Shown here: positions 1 through 7,930 of the stretch, piece by piece
Layout: the number at the start of each line of letters is the position of its first letter
Numbering within the stretch: position 1 is the first letter of the stretch
DNA from: CAZICM01 sp964537685
GTDB taxonomy: Bacteria > Myxococcota_A > Polyangia > Polyangiales > Polyangiaceae
DNA: 64,000 nt
Assembly: GCA_964537685.1 (NCBI GenBank)
Contig: CAZICM010000010.1
Span: 124,001-188,000, forward strand
Direction of reading: 5' to 3'
Notes under the pieces: generated by a model
The model's database searches: none
What the model was told of the DNA's origin: nothing
The model's input: only the letters and a program-made list of their open reading frames with translations
Position numbers and translations under genes: made by a program

Positions 1-2
1 AT

Positions 3-1022
3 CATGTCGCGCGCGGCATCACCCAAGACATTCCTTCCATCACGCGGGAGCGTTCCGATCTAGAGCATGCCGAGGCTTTTGATCGGCTCATTTCCATGTT
101 TACGCGAAAGCGTTTTGAAGACCGTCCAAGCATACTTCAAGCGTTGCAAGAAGCGCGTGCACTGGCGGCTCAAGTGAAGGCGCCTCCGGCGGCGCCCATC
201 CCGCATTACGACGCGGTATTTACCGGAGACGAAGCGCTCACACATGCGCTGGATGCAGGCATTCCTCAAAGCGAACCGAGGCCCCGCGTAACGCCCTCCA
301 AGCCATCAAAACCGGCTCCCGCGCCGCTTGCTTTGGTACCTGAGAGAAAGCCTACGGAACCCGAGGAAAGTCTTTGCGAAGACAAGGCTTCTGTTTCCGA
401 AGAGACCGCCATGGACGCTGTTCAAAAAGCCATTGCGGCGCTTCAGCGGGCGGCGGAAGCCAGTGCTCAACAGAACGCGCTCGCTGCATCTGAAGTCCGC
501 GCGGACGAGAGCCCAGAAGCCGCATCCACTCCATCTTCGCCGTCTTCCCCGCCTGCCGCGCCTCCCTCGCCTCCCTCGCCGGCCCCGAGCGAGCCCCAGC
601 GTCCAAAGCGCTCCAAACGCTCAAACCATCCCGCGGCGCACGCCAACTCGGTGTTTGTTTCGGTATCCACATCCACGCAGCCCAAAACATCATGGATGCC
701 GGCGCTCTTAGTCGCGCTCTTATTCATTCTCACTGGCTGGAACGCGCACGCTCCCTATCGAGCGGAACCAAGCGCTGAACCCACGCGAAAATCCGGCAAA
801 ACAGACACTTCAACAGCTTCTATGTTGCCAACTCAGAGCAATTCCGCCCCCAAAGCTGATCCGCCCGAAAACAACGCCGCAACCCCAAAGCATCCGACGG
901 ACACCATTTCGCCACCTCCAAAGCCCATTCCCGCCCCAAAGAACAGCTTTCAAAATGTTAAAGACTATGTGGACGAGGCTTACAATGCAGAAAAGCAGAA
1001 CGCAAAGGCAGACCGAAAATAA
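3..1022 (+). CDS. Serine/threonine protein kinase, C-terminal part (5' end outside window)
   Basis: The frame is open from the first bases of the window, well before the first ATG at 96, so this is the 3' part of a longer gene. The first visible residues (FDRLISMFTRKRFEDRPSI) resemble subdomain XI at the end of a Hanks-type kinase domain, where an Arg follows a short acidic stretch. Then come about 190 residues of Pro/Ala/Ser-rich linker, one hydrophobic segment (WMPALLVALLFILTGW) and a Pro/Lys-rich tail of about 90 residues. The order kinase, linker, single membrane span, extracytoplasmic tail is usual for bacterial receptor-like kinases. The catalytic loop is not in the window, so activity cannot be judged. 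It converges on the anti-sigma gene that ends 9 bases downstream. Confidence 0.7.
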   Translation, partial: HVARGITQDIPSITRERSDLEHAEAFDRLISMFTRKRFEDRPSILQALQEARALAAQVKAPPAAPIPHYDAVFTGDEALTHALDAGIPQSEPRPRVTPSKPSKPAPAPLALVPERKPTEPEESLCEDKASVSEETAMDAVQKAIAALQRAAEASAQQNALAASEVRADESPEAASTPSSPSSPPAAPPSPPSPAPSEPQRPKRSKRSNHPAAHANSVFVSVSTSTQPKTSWMPALLVALLFILTGWNAHAPYRAEPSAEPTRKSGKTDTSTASMLPTQSNSAPKADPPENNAATPKHPTDTISPPPKPIPAPKNSFQNVKDYVDEAYNAEKQNAKADRK

Positions 1023-1030
1023 GCTTTTCC

Positions 1031-2164
1031 CTATTTTTCCCCGGCCATCCTCTCCGCCTCCGGTCTTCGTAAAGCCCTGGGGAAAGCTCGCAGATATTCC
1101 CTGGCAATCGCCGCTGCCCCCGCCCGATCGCCTCGCCTGATACGCCCTTGCGCGCGCAAGAACATCGCATCTTCCGCTCGGCCATCCCGCGGAAAATCCC
1201 GAATAAACGCGGCAAACAATATATCCGCCCGCCCATAATCACCCGCTGAAAACGCGCCCATCGCCTCCGCAAATCTTGGCCCGGCTTGATCCTTCGGCGG
1301 CATAGAATTAGCACTCGCACTTGGCACCGGCAAAAACTCCGCCCGCCCCCCCGGCGCAGGGCCAGACGCAGAAGCATGCGGTGAAGAACTCGGTACATCC
1401 AACCTGGGATGGAGCACGGGGATTGCCTCGCTTGCCGCTGGTACAGCCGTTGCAATGGCCACTTCTGCACTCGGCGCGGCGCTTGGAGGTGCAATCACCT
1501 GTCCTGTCACCCTGGCCGGCCAACGCTCCCCAGCATGCAGTAGCCCCTCAAAAGAAGGCACTTGCAAGAGCACCGTCCCCTCAAATACCTCTACACTTTG
1601 GGTCTGCCCACCTCGCACATCCACCACAAAACGTGTGCCTTTTACCTCAATCGACCCATCTGGCAGCTCCACCAAAAACCTCGCCCCAGCCTTTACCCGA
1701 TCGACCTCAAATGAAGCTGCCCCCGAACGCAACACCACCCTTGACGCCGACTCGCTCTTCTCCACCGACCAAACGGCTTGACTCACATCCTGAATCTCAA
1801 AGGCAGGTGCATGATCACCAGAATTTCGATAGACTTGCACCCCTGCAATACCCGCCAACGCGGCACAAAACACGGCTGCAAACGAAAAAATCCTCCATCG
1901 CCCCAGCTTAGGCTTGGGCCCTGTCAGCTCCTCATTGGCTTTGCGCAAGAGCTCGCTCCTGGCCCGCCTCCTCGTGAGCTCCGTTCGTTCGGGCTCCTGA
2001 ATCGAAGCCATCAGCGAAGCGAGATCCCTGAGCGCCCGAAGCTCCTTTGCACACGCCTCGCACCCCAGAACATGACGCTCGAACGAGGCCAAATCCGGCG
2101 GTGCGAGACGTCCATCCTCCATGGCTTCCGCTTGCCAAATTCGATTGCAATGGCGGTGTGTCAT
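1031..2164 (-). CDS. Anti-sigma factor with zinc finger, membrane span, FecR-like and TPR-like regions
   Basis: The N-terminus carries an HxxxCxxC zinc-finger anti-sigma motif (His31, Cys35, Cys38). A single membrane segment follows at about residues 91-112, then a periplasmic FecR-like domain (about 118-225) with the typical stretch GSIEVKGTRFVVDV. After a Pro/Ser/Ala-rich linker the last 80 residues look like tetratricopeptide helices (AMGAFSAGDYGRADILFAAF). I chose the ATG at 2164 because it overlaps the sigma-factor stop as ATGA; a longer frame runs into the sigma gene. The product should hold the upstream-encoded ECF sigma factor at the membrane and release it on a periplasmic signal. 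FecR domains often sense outer-membrane receptor state, which fits the beta-barrel-like protein encoded first in this operon. Confidence 0.85.
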   Translation of the reverse strand: MTHRHCNRIWQAEAMEDGRLAPPDLASFERHVLGCEACAKELRALRDLASLMASIQEPERTELTRRRARSELLRKANEELTGPKPKLGRWRIFSFAAVFCAALAGIAGVQVYRNSGDHAPAFEIQDVSQAVWSVEKSESASRVVLRSGAASFEVDRVKAGARFLVELPDGSIEVKGTRFVVDVRGGQTQSVEVFEGTVLLQVPSFEGLLHAGERWPARVTGQVIAPPSAAPSAEVAIATAVPAASEAIPVLHPRLDVPSSSPHASASGPAPGGRAEFLPVPSASANSMPPKDQAGPRFAEAMGAFSAGDYGRADILFAAFIRDFPRDGRAEDAMFLRAQGRIRRGDRAGAAAIAREYLRAFPRALRRPEAERMAGEK

Positions 2165-2706
2165 CGTCCCTCCTCCGCAAGCGCCTTGCGCAACTCCAAC
2201 CGCGCATGATGAAGCCTGGTCCAAACCGTCGCAACTGGAATCCCCAGCGCCTTGGCGGCTTCCTCGCCAGATAGCCCCTCCATCGTTACAAGCACAAAGA
2301 CCTCCCGCTTCTTTTCTGGAAGTATCTTCAGGGCTTGCTTCGCGCGAAACGCTGTCTGATGCCGATCCATCTCACTCTCCGGCGTCTCAGCGCTCTGCTC
2401 TTCAGGCGCTTGACGTGCCCATGCGGCAAGGTTTCGCAACATTCGGCCCACGGAACGCCGGTGCCGGCGCACCATTACCACCGCAATGCCGCAGAGCCAA
2501 GGCTTTGCGCTTTCACGCCCGTCATAATGGCCCGCCGAGCGCATGGCATCGAGGAAGGTGGATTGAACGAGATCGTCGACATCCTCCGGCGCGACGCAAA
2601 GCCTTGAAAGAACGCGCCGAACATCCTTTTCATACCTATCAAAGAGCACCCCGAGCGCCCCCATATCCCCATCGCGAATACGCTCGAGCAGCGTTCGATC
2701 GCTCAT
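2161..2706 (-). CDS. ECF-type RNA polymerase sigma factor
   Basis: About 180 residues with sigma-70 region 2 (ALGVLFDRYEKDVRRVLSRL, then DVDDLVQSTFLDAMRS, the usual core-binding and -10 helices) and region 4 at the C-terminus (LPEKKREVFVLVTMEGLSGE followed by an HTH). ECF factors lack regions 1 and 3, as here. I prefer the ATG at 2706 (MSDRTLLERI), where the family normally begins; a GTG at 2760 that overlaps the end of the preceding gene is possible. The gene is translationally coupled to its anti-sigma factor through an ATGA overlap and follows the beta-barrel gene, so the three probably form one unit. The target promoter cannot be read here. Confidence 0.9.
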   Translation of the reverse strand: MSDRTLLERIRDGDMGALGVLFDRYEKDVRRVLSRLCVAPEDVDDLVQSTFLDAMRSAGHYDGRESAKPWLCGIAVVMVRRHRRSVGRMLRNLAAWARQAPEEQSAETPESEMDRHQTAFRAKQALKILPEKKREVFVLVTMEGLSGEEAAKALGIPVATVWTRLHHARLELRKALAEEGR

Positions 2707-2750
2707 CTCTCGCCCGCTCTCCCGCGCGCGGGATTTTAGACGCGCTTCAT

Positions 2751-3749
2751 TCAAGGCCACACCTCCACTCCCATCGAAAGGCCAAGCCCAAACCGGGGCA
2801 AAGGTGGCAAGCCCCGGAGCCTGGCGGCGGATGCTTTCAAACCCGCGAGCGCTACATCAAAGGCGAGGCCCAAGGAAAACCGGACAGGCTTCCGCTCGGG
2901 TATCACAAGCCCAAGATATGTCCCAACGAGTGGCTCGAAGGTGTCCAGGTTGATGTCGCCTTTTACATGAGGCTCCGCATCGATCGCCTCATGTACACCG
3001 GCGAGACCCATGGTAATGCCAAATGGAAGGGTCAAGCCTTGAAAGGACTCCCTTCGTCCAATGGCGATATTTGCCGCAAAGGAATACATCAGAAAGCCCT
3101 TGAGATCGCCGTCGAGTGGGCGTGAATACATGGGCGTATACTCGGCCCGCACGCCGAGCTCCCATGAAGAAAGGGCGTATGCGCCGCGCACAAGAAGCGT
3201 TGGAGCAAAGAGCATTTCGTCGGCACCAAAGCGGCCTCCTGCCGAGATTCCAAACAAAAACCGAGGTGCAAACCGAGGTGCCAGCCTATTCTCTGAGGGA
3301 GGTGCCAGCCTATTCTCCACGAACATTTCGGTTTTGGCCGGAATATTTGTCTTGGTCGCATCCGTTTCGTGAGCGTTCATAGGAGCTAGCGCAGGCTCCG
3401 ACGAGGACAACGATGGAGTCGCGGTTACCAGCAAAGCCTCAAGTGTTGGCGTAATGTCCTCAGGAGCGTGTAAGAGACGCACAGCCATGCGATCATCGAT
3501 CGTTGTAAACGTCAAAAGCGCATTCCCCTCCCTTTGCACTTCAATCAGTACTGAGCGACAATCCTGAGGTGTGCCAGCTTGTACACCCATGCGTTTCTCA
3601 GCCTCGATCGCAGCATTTTTCCACGCTTCGCCCGCATCAACAGGCACCACCCCAACCGGGCAAGTGCCGTTCGCCTCGGTCGCGTAAAGAGGCGATGTAA
3701 CAAAAATTACAGCCAATACCCAAAGGCGCGCTGGACACTTGCTCCGCAA
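2751..3749 (-). CDS. Exported protein with outer-membrane beta-barrel-like C-terminal half
   Basis: The predicted product is about 332 residues if translation starts at the TTG at 3749, which places a good signal peptide (RLWVLAVIFVTSPLYATEA) at the N-terminus. The longer frame to 3986 only translates repeats. The middle region is a hydrophilic linker. The last 190 residues alternate aromatic and small residues in Gly-rich strands (FLFGISAGGRFGADEMLFAPT, ending GLGLSMGVEVW), which resembles an outer-membrane beta-barrel, though it ends in Pro rather than Phe/Trp. Two copies of a short repeat are translated in frame as ENRLAP at 3263-3317. First gene of the sigma/anti-sigma operon, so it may be sensed by or controlled by that pair; this is inference. 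No family was recognised. Confidence 0.6.
   Translation of the reverse strand: MRSKCPARLWVLAVIFVTSPLYATEANGTCPVGVVPVDAGEAWKNAAIEAEKRMGVQAGTPQDCRSVLIEVQREGNALLTFTTIDDRMAVRLLHAPEDITPTLEALLVTATPSLSSSEPALAPMNAHETDATKTNIPAKTEMFVENRLAPPSENRLAPRFAPRFLFGISAGGRFGADEMLFAPTLLVRGAYALSSWELGVRAEYTPMYSRPLDGDLKGFLMYSFAANIAIGRRESFQGLTLPFGITMGLAGVHEAIDAEPHVKGDINLDTFEPLVGTYLGLVIPERKPVRFSLGLAFDVALAGLKASAARLRGLPPLPRFGLGLSMGVEVWP
3263..3317. repeat. In-frame copies of the dispersed GGTGCC-type repeat inside a coding sequence
   Basis: GAGGTGCCAGCCTATTCTC occurs at 3275-3293 and again at 3299-3317, 24 bases apart, with a shorter copy starting at 3263. Complemented it contains GGCTGGCACCTC, the right half of the dispersed repeat core seen elsewhere in the window. 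The 12- and 24-base spacing keeps the reading frame of the host gene. Confidence 0.6.
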
Positions 3750-3912
3750 AGATGCCTGGCACCCATTGAAGCATGCGACTTCAAAGATGCCTGGCACCCA
3801 TTGGACATGATTGGAGATGGAAGGGCATGATTGGAGATGGCCATCGCAAAGATGGCAAAAATGGCGATGGCAAAGATGGCTGGCACCAATAGTATATGAT
3901 TGGAGATGGCAG
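3747..3912. repeat. Short direct-repeat cluster upstream of the beta-barrel gene
   Basis: A 22-base unit containing GATGCCTGGCACCCATTG is found at 3747-3768 and 3782-3803, with a degenerate third copy at 3871-3892 (GATGGCTGGCACCAATAG). A second motif, ATGATTGGAGATGG, appears around 3807, 3827 and 3896. The TGGCACC core links it to the dispersed repeat family. The rest of 3750-4118 has no convincing gene. Confidence 0.65.
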
Positions 3913-4118
3913 GACATGGCTAGAGATTGCCCTCCTTGTCCGCTCGAGGATGGCCCAACCTTCAAAGCTTCGCGCATTTTTTTCAAAGCGCCGCAAGACC
4001 AAGCTCAACGCGGATAAGCTCCGAAAAAAAACCAGGAAAACGCAACGCCTTTTGAAGGTGCGCGGCGAATAGAACGGACAGCAGCACACGCGCATCCCAT
4101 CGAAAGGAGCGTCGCACC

Positions 4119-4709
4119 ATGAAGCGCATCCCATGGCTCTTTCTTTTCTCGTTTCTCAGCTCCCTTACCCTTGCCGGAATCATCGCGGCCAGCGCTTGTT
4201 CCAGCAGCACCACCGAAGGCCCAGACCCAAGCGGTGGCTCCACATCCTCCAGTTCTGGAAGCGGAGGACAAGGTGGTGAAACATCGAGCTCTAGCAGCTC
4301 CACCAGTTCCAGCAACTCTTCCAGTTCTGCAAGCAGCAGCGGCGCGGGAGGAGGCCCATTCGCCGCATGCACCGATACCACGGGAAGCCTCGGTGATTGC
4401 AAAGACTGCTGCGATTGCGCCTCGAATCTCACCTGCCAAGAGCAACGCACCTGCCGCGACACCTGCAATGCCCTTGGAGACGCTTATTTCGCGATGAATC
4501 CAAATCCCATACCAGTAAACGCCCCCTCCACACTTGGCCCGGGCGGCGATTACTCGGCATGCACCGCAGCCGCCATGACCGAACAAGAATGCAAAACCTG
4601 CTGCGATTGCACCATGAATTTCCTTTGCGGCGATCACCCCTACTGCCGCAACGCATGCATCGCGAAATTCGGCGACGGCGGCGCACCTCCCCCCAACGAC
4701 GGCGGCTAA
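4119..4709 (+). CDS. Cys-rich lipoprotein with two CxxCCxC repeats
   Basis: A signal peptide ends in a lipobox with Cys27 (IIAASAC), followed by a 40-residue Ser/Gly linker typical of myxobacterial lipoproteins. The remainder holds two copies of one Cys-rich module: CKDCCDCASNLTCQEQRTC near residues 92-110 and CKTCCDCTMNFLCGDHPYC near residues 154-172, each followed by another Cys a few residues on. The even Cys count and extracytoplasmic position suggest disulfides or metal binding. A strong ribosome site (AAAGGAG) lies upstream. It is 16 bases from the YHYH lipoprotein gene and probably co-transcribed. I do not recognise the family. Confidence 0.75.
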   Translation: MKRIPWLFLFSFLSSLTLAGIIAASACSSSTTEGPDPSGGSTSSSSGSGGQGGETSSSSSSTSSSNSSSSASSSGAGGGPFAACTDTTGSLGDCKDCCDCASNLTCQEQRTCRDTCNALGDAYFAMNPNPIPVNAPSTLGPGGDYSACTAAAMTEQECKTCCDCTMNFLCGDHPYCRNACIAKFGDGGAPPPNDGG

Positions 4710-4725
4710 AGAAAGGAACAAGACC

Positions 4726-5772
4726 ATGAACCTCCATCGAATCTCCTTGGGATGCGCTCTGTTTGCGCTTATCCTTGGCAGCTATGCCTGCGCGGAAGAC
4801 GCGATCACGACGCCGGCACCCACACCCGAACCCACGCCGGACCCAAGCTCATCTCAGCCCCAGCCACCACCACCTCCTCCCGATAGATGCAGCGTAATCA
4901 CGGCATCCATCAACGAAGCGGGCTTTAGCGATGTCGTCTCCGTCTCCTGCGATGGCACCTACGCCAACATCGTCTCAGATACCTATCCCGCCCACGAAAA
5001 AATGAATGGGATCACAGGAACCAACGAACAAGTCCCCGTCCCCGCGCCAGGATACACATCGCCAATCCCCCTAACGCCTTCCAAAGCCGCTTCGATAAAA
5101 ACCATTGACGCAGCGCTCGGTGTTGCGGTCAACGGCGTGCCCATTTATGACTATTCGTCCCAAGGCATGCTCGACCCCAACACCTACAACCCCAAAGCCG
5201 ACACAAAACTCAATGGACAACTCGACCATTGCAATGGCCACGCGGGCCGGGGCGACGATTATCATTATCATGCCGCCCCCACATGCATGATCGATGCAAT
5301 GAAAAATAAAGGCCCTTCGGCCATCATCGGATGGGCCCTCGACGGCTATCCCATCTATGGAGATACCAACCCCGACGGCAGCACCATCGCCCAAGGCGAA
5401 CTCGATACGTGCAATGGCAAAGAAGACGCGGATTTTGGCTATCGATACCATACTTCCCAAGCCCCACCCTATATCGTTCAATGCTTGGTCGGTATGGTCG
5501 ACGATAAAAAATTACCGCGCGTTCCCCCCATGGATAATGCAATGGGCGGCGGAAAACCACCGGGCTCCCCGCCTCAAGGCGGCGTCATGGGCCTAAGCTT
5601 CGTTGAGAAGAGCGATGGCACCCGAACCATGTCCTACACCTACCAAGGCAACGATTACCACATCACCTACACATCCGCGGCCAAGGACCAATGCTACGAT
5701 TTCGAACAAAAAACAGTCACCAACCAAGGAGTCACCGAGCTCGCTACTTTCTGCCGCAAGCCCTGGCCCTAG
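4726..5772 (+). CDS. YHYH-domain lipoprotein
   Basis: The lipobox Cys is at residue 22 (LILGSYAC), followed by a Pro/Thr/Ser linker. The body carries the hallmark of the YHYH family: AVNGVPIYDYSSQG, then DHCNGHAGRGDDYHYHAAPTC, then IIGWALDGYPIYG and a later YRYHTS. These His-rich motifs and the repeated GxPIY phrase are conserved in exported proteins of unknown function found across bacteria. The His clusters suggest metal binding, but this is inference. It lies between the Cys-rich lipoprotein and an exported membrane-anchored protein in an apparent operon and overlaps the next frame by 82 bases. Confidence 0.85.
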   Translation: MNLHRISLGCALFALILGSYACAEDAITTPAPTPEPTPDPSSSQPQPPPPPPDRCSVITASINEAGFSDVVSVSCDGTYANIVSDTYPAHEKMNGITGTNEQVPVPAPGYTSPIPLTPSKAASIKTIDAALGVAVNGVPIYDYSSQGMLDPNTYNPKADTKLNGQLDHCNGHAGRGDDYHYHAAPTCMIDAMKNKGPSAIIGWALDGYPIYGDTNPDGSTIAQGELDTCNGKEDADFGYRYHTSQAPPYIVQCLVGMVDDKKLPRVPPMDNAMGGGKPPGSPPQGGVMGLSFVEKSDGTRTMSYTYQGNDYHITYTSAAKDQCYDFEQKTVTNQGVTELATFCRKPWP

Positions 5773-6392
5773 CATTCATACTCATCCATACCCCAGTGGA
5801 AGCCCATGAACTGCCGGCAGCCACGGCGCGGGTTTCCCTGCGGGATATGGCCCTGGAGGTAAGCGCGGACATCGATCCCCTGCCACTTCTTGCCCACATC
5901 CATCCAGTGGATCTTTCATCCCTCAACGAAGAGCAACTGGCTTCATTGCTTGCTCGCTCAAATCAAGTCCTGGAAAACGAAACGCGCCTGTTCGCGGACG
6001 GACAGCGCATTAACATGACGCTCACAATCCCCATCGACCCAAGTGAACTACGAAATCTGCTTTCGTTTTCGCCGGAGGCCAGGCATACCCACGCAAAACG
6101 CATCCCGATTCGCTGGGAAGCCAAAGACCCACTCCCATCGGCAAAACAGCTTTCCTTGACACTTCCCGCCGCACTTGGACCGGTGCTGATCTCGTTTGTC
6201 CAGCCTCAATCCCGGTACACCGCGCCTGGAAACACCGCCACATTTTCGGTATTGGAAAAGCCAGTGAACACCGCATCTCCCCCAGCGCCTACCAAGGGCC
6301 GATGGGTGGAAGGCGCGGTGCTCCTCGCCTTGGTCGCGCTTGGGCTAAACCTTGCGCACACCATCCGCAAGCAATTTATCACTGCGCGATAA
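5691..6392 (+). CDS. Exported, C-terminally membrane-anchored protein of unknown function
   Basis: The N-terminus has a basic 20-residue n-region, a hydrophobic core (LPQALALAFILIHTP) and a probable cleavage before HELPA. A beta-rich domain of about 150 residues follows, then one membrane span near the C-terminus (GAVLLALVALGLNL) and a short basic tail. The mature N-terminus beginning with His and the alternating pattern recall the exported domain of HupE/UreJ-like proteins, but the polytopic part is absent, so I leave it unnamed. The ATG at 5691 lies inside the YHYH gene; no later start gives a whole signal peptide. The last 14 bases overlap the convergent phosphoesterase gene. Confidence 0.6.
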   Translation: MLRFRTKNSHQPRSHRARYFLPQALALAFILIHTPVEAHELPAATARVSLRDMALEVSADIDPLPLLAHIHPVDLSSLNEEQLASLLARSNQVLENETRLFADGQRINMTLTIPIDPSELRNLLSFSPEARHTHAKRIPIRWEAKDPLPSAKQLSLTLPAALGPVLISFVQPQSRYTAPGNTATFSVLEKPVNTASPPAPTKGRWVEGAVLLALVALGLNLAHTIRKQFITAR

Positions 6393-7899
6393 TCGTATAA
6401 CTATCATCAATTTGCCCATTTTTGCGCAGGGCCGTCTCATCCTTGGGCAACCAAGAACGCACATACTCAGCCATCACCTTATCCGGCGCGACCGTTATCC
6501 GCATATGACCGGCACTGCTTAAAATGGTCCCGGAATTATAATGGTAATCCATCGCGAGGTTTGGACCGCTATTTGTATTCTTCGCGGAAGGCTGGGGGAC
6601 TTCTTGGTACACAATGCCATCCAGATCTTGTTTTGCATACAGATGATCATGCCCATGAAACACAGCGCTCACCTTATGCTCGACAAAGAGCTGATGAATG
6701 GGCTTGGCCCAGCCGGGCCGGTATTGGGCAAATCCGGCCGTATCATCGAGATTCTTGCCACCCCATTCAAAGTATGGCGCCGCCTCGGCACCTCCACGCA
6801 TCTGACCATCCAATCCACCAACCAAGTTATGAATAAAAACGAACTTATACTTGGCCTGGCTTGAAGAGAGCGTCGATTGCAGCCATTGATATTGCTTATC
6901 CCCCAGCGTCCAAACCCAGCCATCGGTTTTGGACTTCGTCTTGGTATTCCAGAACGGGTCCAGCGCAATAAAGAGCGCATCGCCCCATTGCCAAGCATAA
7001 AAGGCCGCCCGTTCACCCACATTGGGCTCCATAATGGTATCGCCCGTATAAAAGGCATTGGGCACAGGATTTAAATAGTATTGTTGCCGCGCCTTGGTGG
7101 CCCATGTGGCGATATCCATACCTGTTCCCGTCACCAAATAACCGAGCTCACCCTCATGGTTTCCATTCACCAAAAAGAGCGGCACTGAATGCGCCATCAG
7201 GCCAAAATTATTGCGTTCGAAGATATAGCGGGCATTTGTTGTTGCCTGATCGGGGCACATTTGCATAACGGCGCTAAAAGGCTCGGAATGCTTCTCGCAC
7301 ATAAAGGTATCGCCAAGATCGATATGAAAATCCGGTGCATCGGCCTCCACATTGGCCAATGTTCGCTGATAGGCTTCGAGGACTGTATTTTCATCCATAT
7401 GGGAGTCGGCCTGCACGGTAAAGCGGAATGTCGCGCCGGGCGGGCGCTGGGTATGAAAGCGATGCTCTTTACCTATAGCAAACTCGCTTTGGCCCGGGCG
7501 GCGGAAACGCAGCCGGTACACATACGGGCTATTTGGCTGAAGTTTATCGATCACAACAACATAAGGCTCATGAGCGACAAGATTCGCCGTAGGCAGCGAG
7601 CGATCATACATTCCGCTTGTTGAACCGATTTCCACATAAGCTTCCAACGCTTCCGCCGGAACGGCATTCAGCGTTACAGAGCTATCCGTTGGACGGCCCA
7701 GAATCTCGCTCGCGACAAAGGCTTCCGGCCCCGGCGGCGGCCCCTCGCTCATTGCATCAGAAGCATCAGAACCCGCATCTTTTGGCATTTCACCGGGAGG
7801 CATGGTTGAACCCGTACCACCGGGCGGCTCGGTGGAGCTTGTTCCACAGGCGATTCCCAGCAATAAGAGCGATGAAAACACAGACATTGCATATCTCAT
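6379..7899 (-). CDS. Metallophosphoesterase lipoprotein, purple acid phosphatase-like
   Basis: Lipobox Cys at residue 18 (LLLLGIAC). An N-terminal Fn3-like domain (LGRPTDSSVTLNAV to YRLRFRRPG) precedes a calcineurin-like phosphoesterase domain with the full metal-ligand series: DSH, LGDTF, GNHE, FIHN and GHDH. This architecture matches purple acid phosphatase-type enzymes, which hydrolyse phosphomonoesters outside the cytoplasm. An AAGGAG ribosome site sits 7 bases before the ATG. It is downstream of, and paralogous to, the next phosphoesterase, 31 bases away on the same strand. Substrate is unknown. Confidence 0.85.
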   Translation of the reverse strand: MRYAMSVFSSLLLLGIACGTSSTEPPGGTGSTMPPGEMPKDAGSDASDAMSEGPPPGPEAFVASEILGRPTDSSVTLNAVPAEALEAYVEIGSTSGMYDRSLPTANLVAHEPYVVVIDKLQPNSPYVYRLRFRRPGQSEFAIGKEHRFHTQRPPGATFRFTVQADSHMDENTVLEAYQRTLANVEADAPDFHIDLGDTFMCEKHSEPFSAVMQMCPDQATTNARYIFERNNFGLMAHSVPLFLVNGNHEGELGYLVTGTGMDIATWATKARQQYYLNPVPNAFYTGDTIMEPNVGERAAFYAWQWGDALFIALDPFWNTKTKSKTDGWVWTLGDKQYQWLQSTLSSSQAKYKFVFIHNLVGGLDGQMRGGAEAAPYFEWGGKNLDDTAGFAQYRPGWAKPIHQLFVEHKVSAVFHGHDHLYAKQDLDGIVYQEVPQPSAKNTNSGPNLAMDYHYNSGTILSSAGHMRITVAPDKVMAEYVRSWLPKDETALRKNGQIDDSYTIIAQ

Positions 7900-7930
7900 G
7901 GTGTATCTCCTTATCAGTACATCTTTTGAC

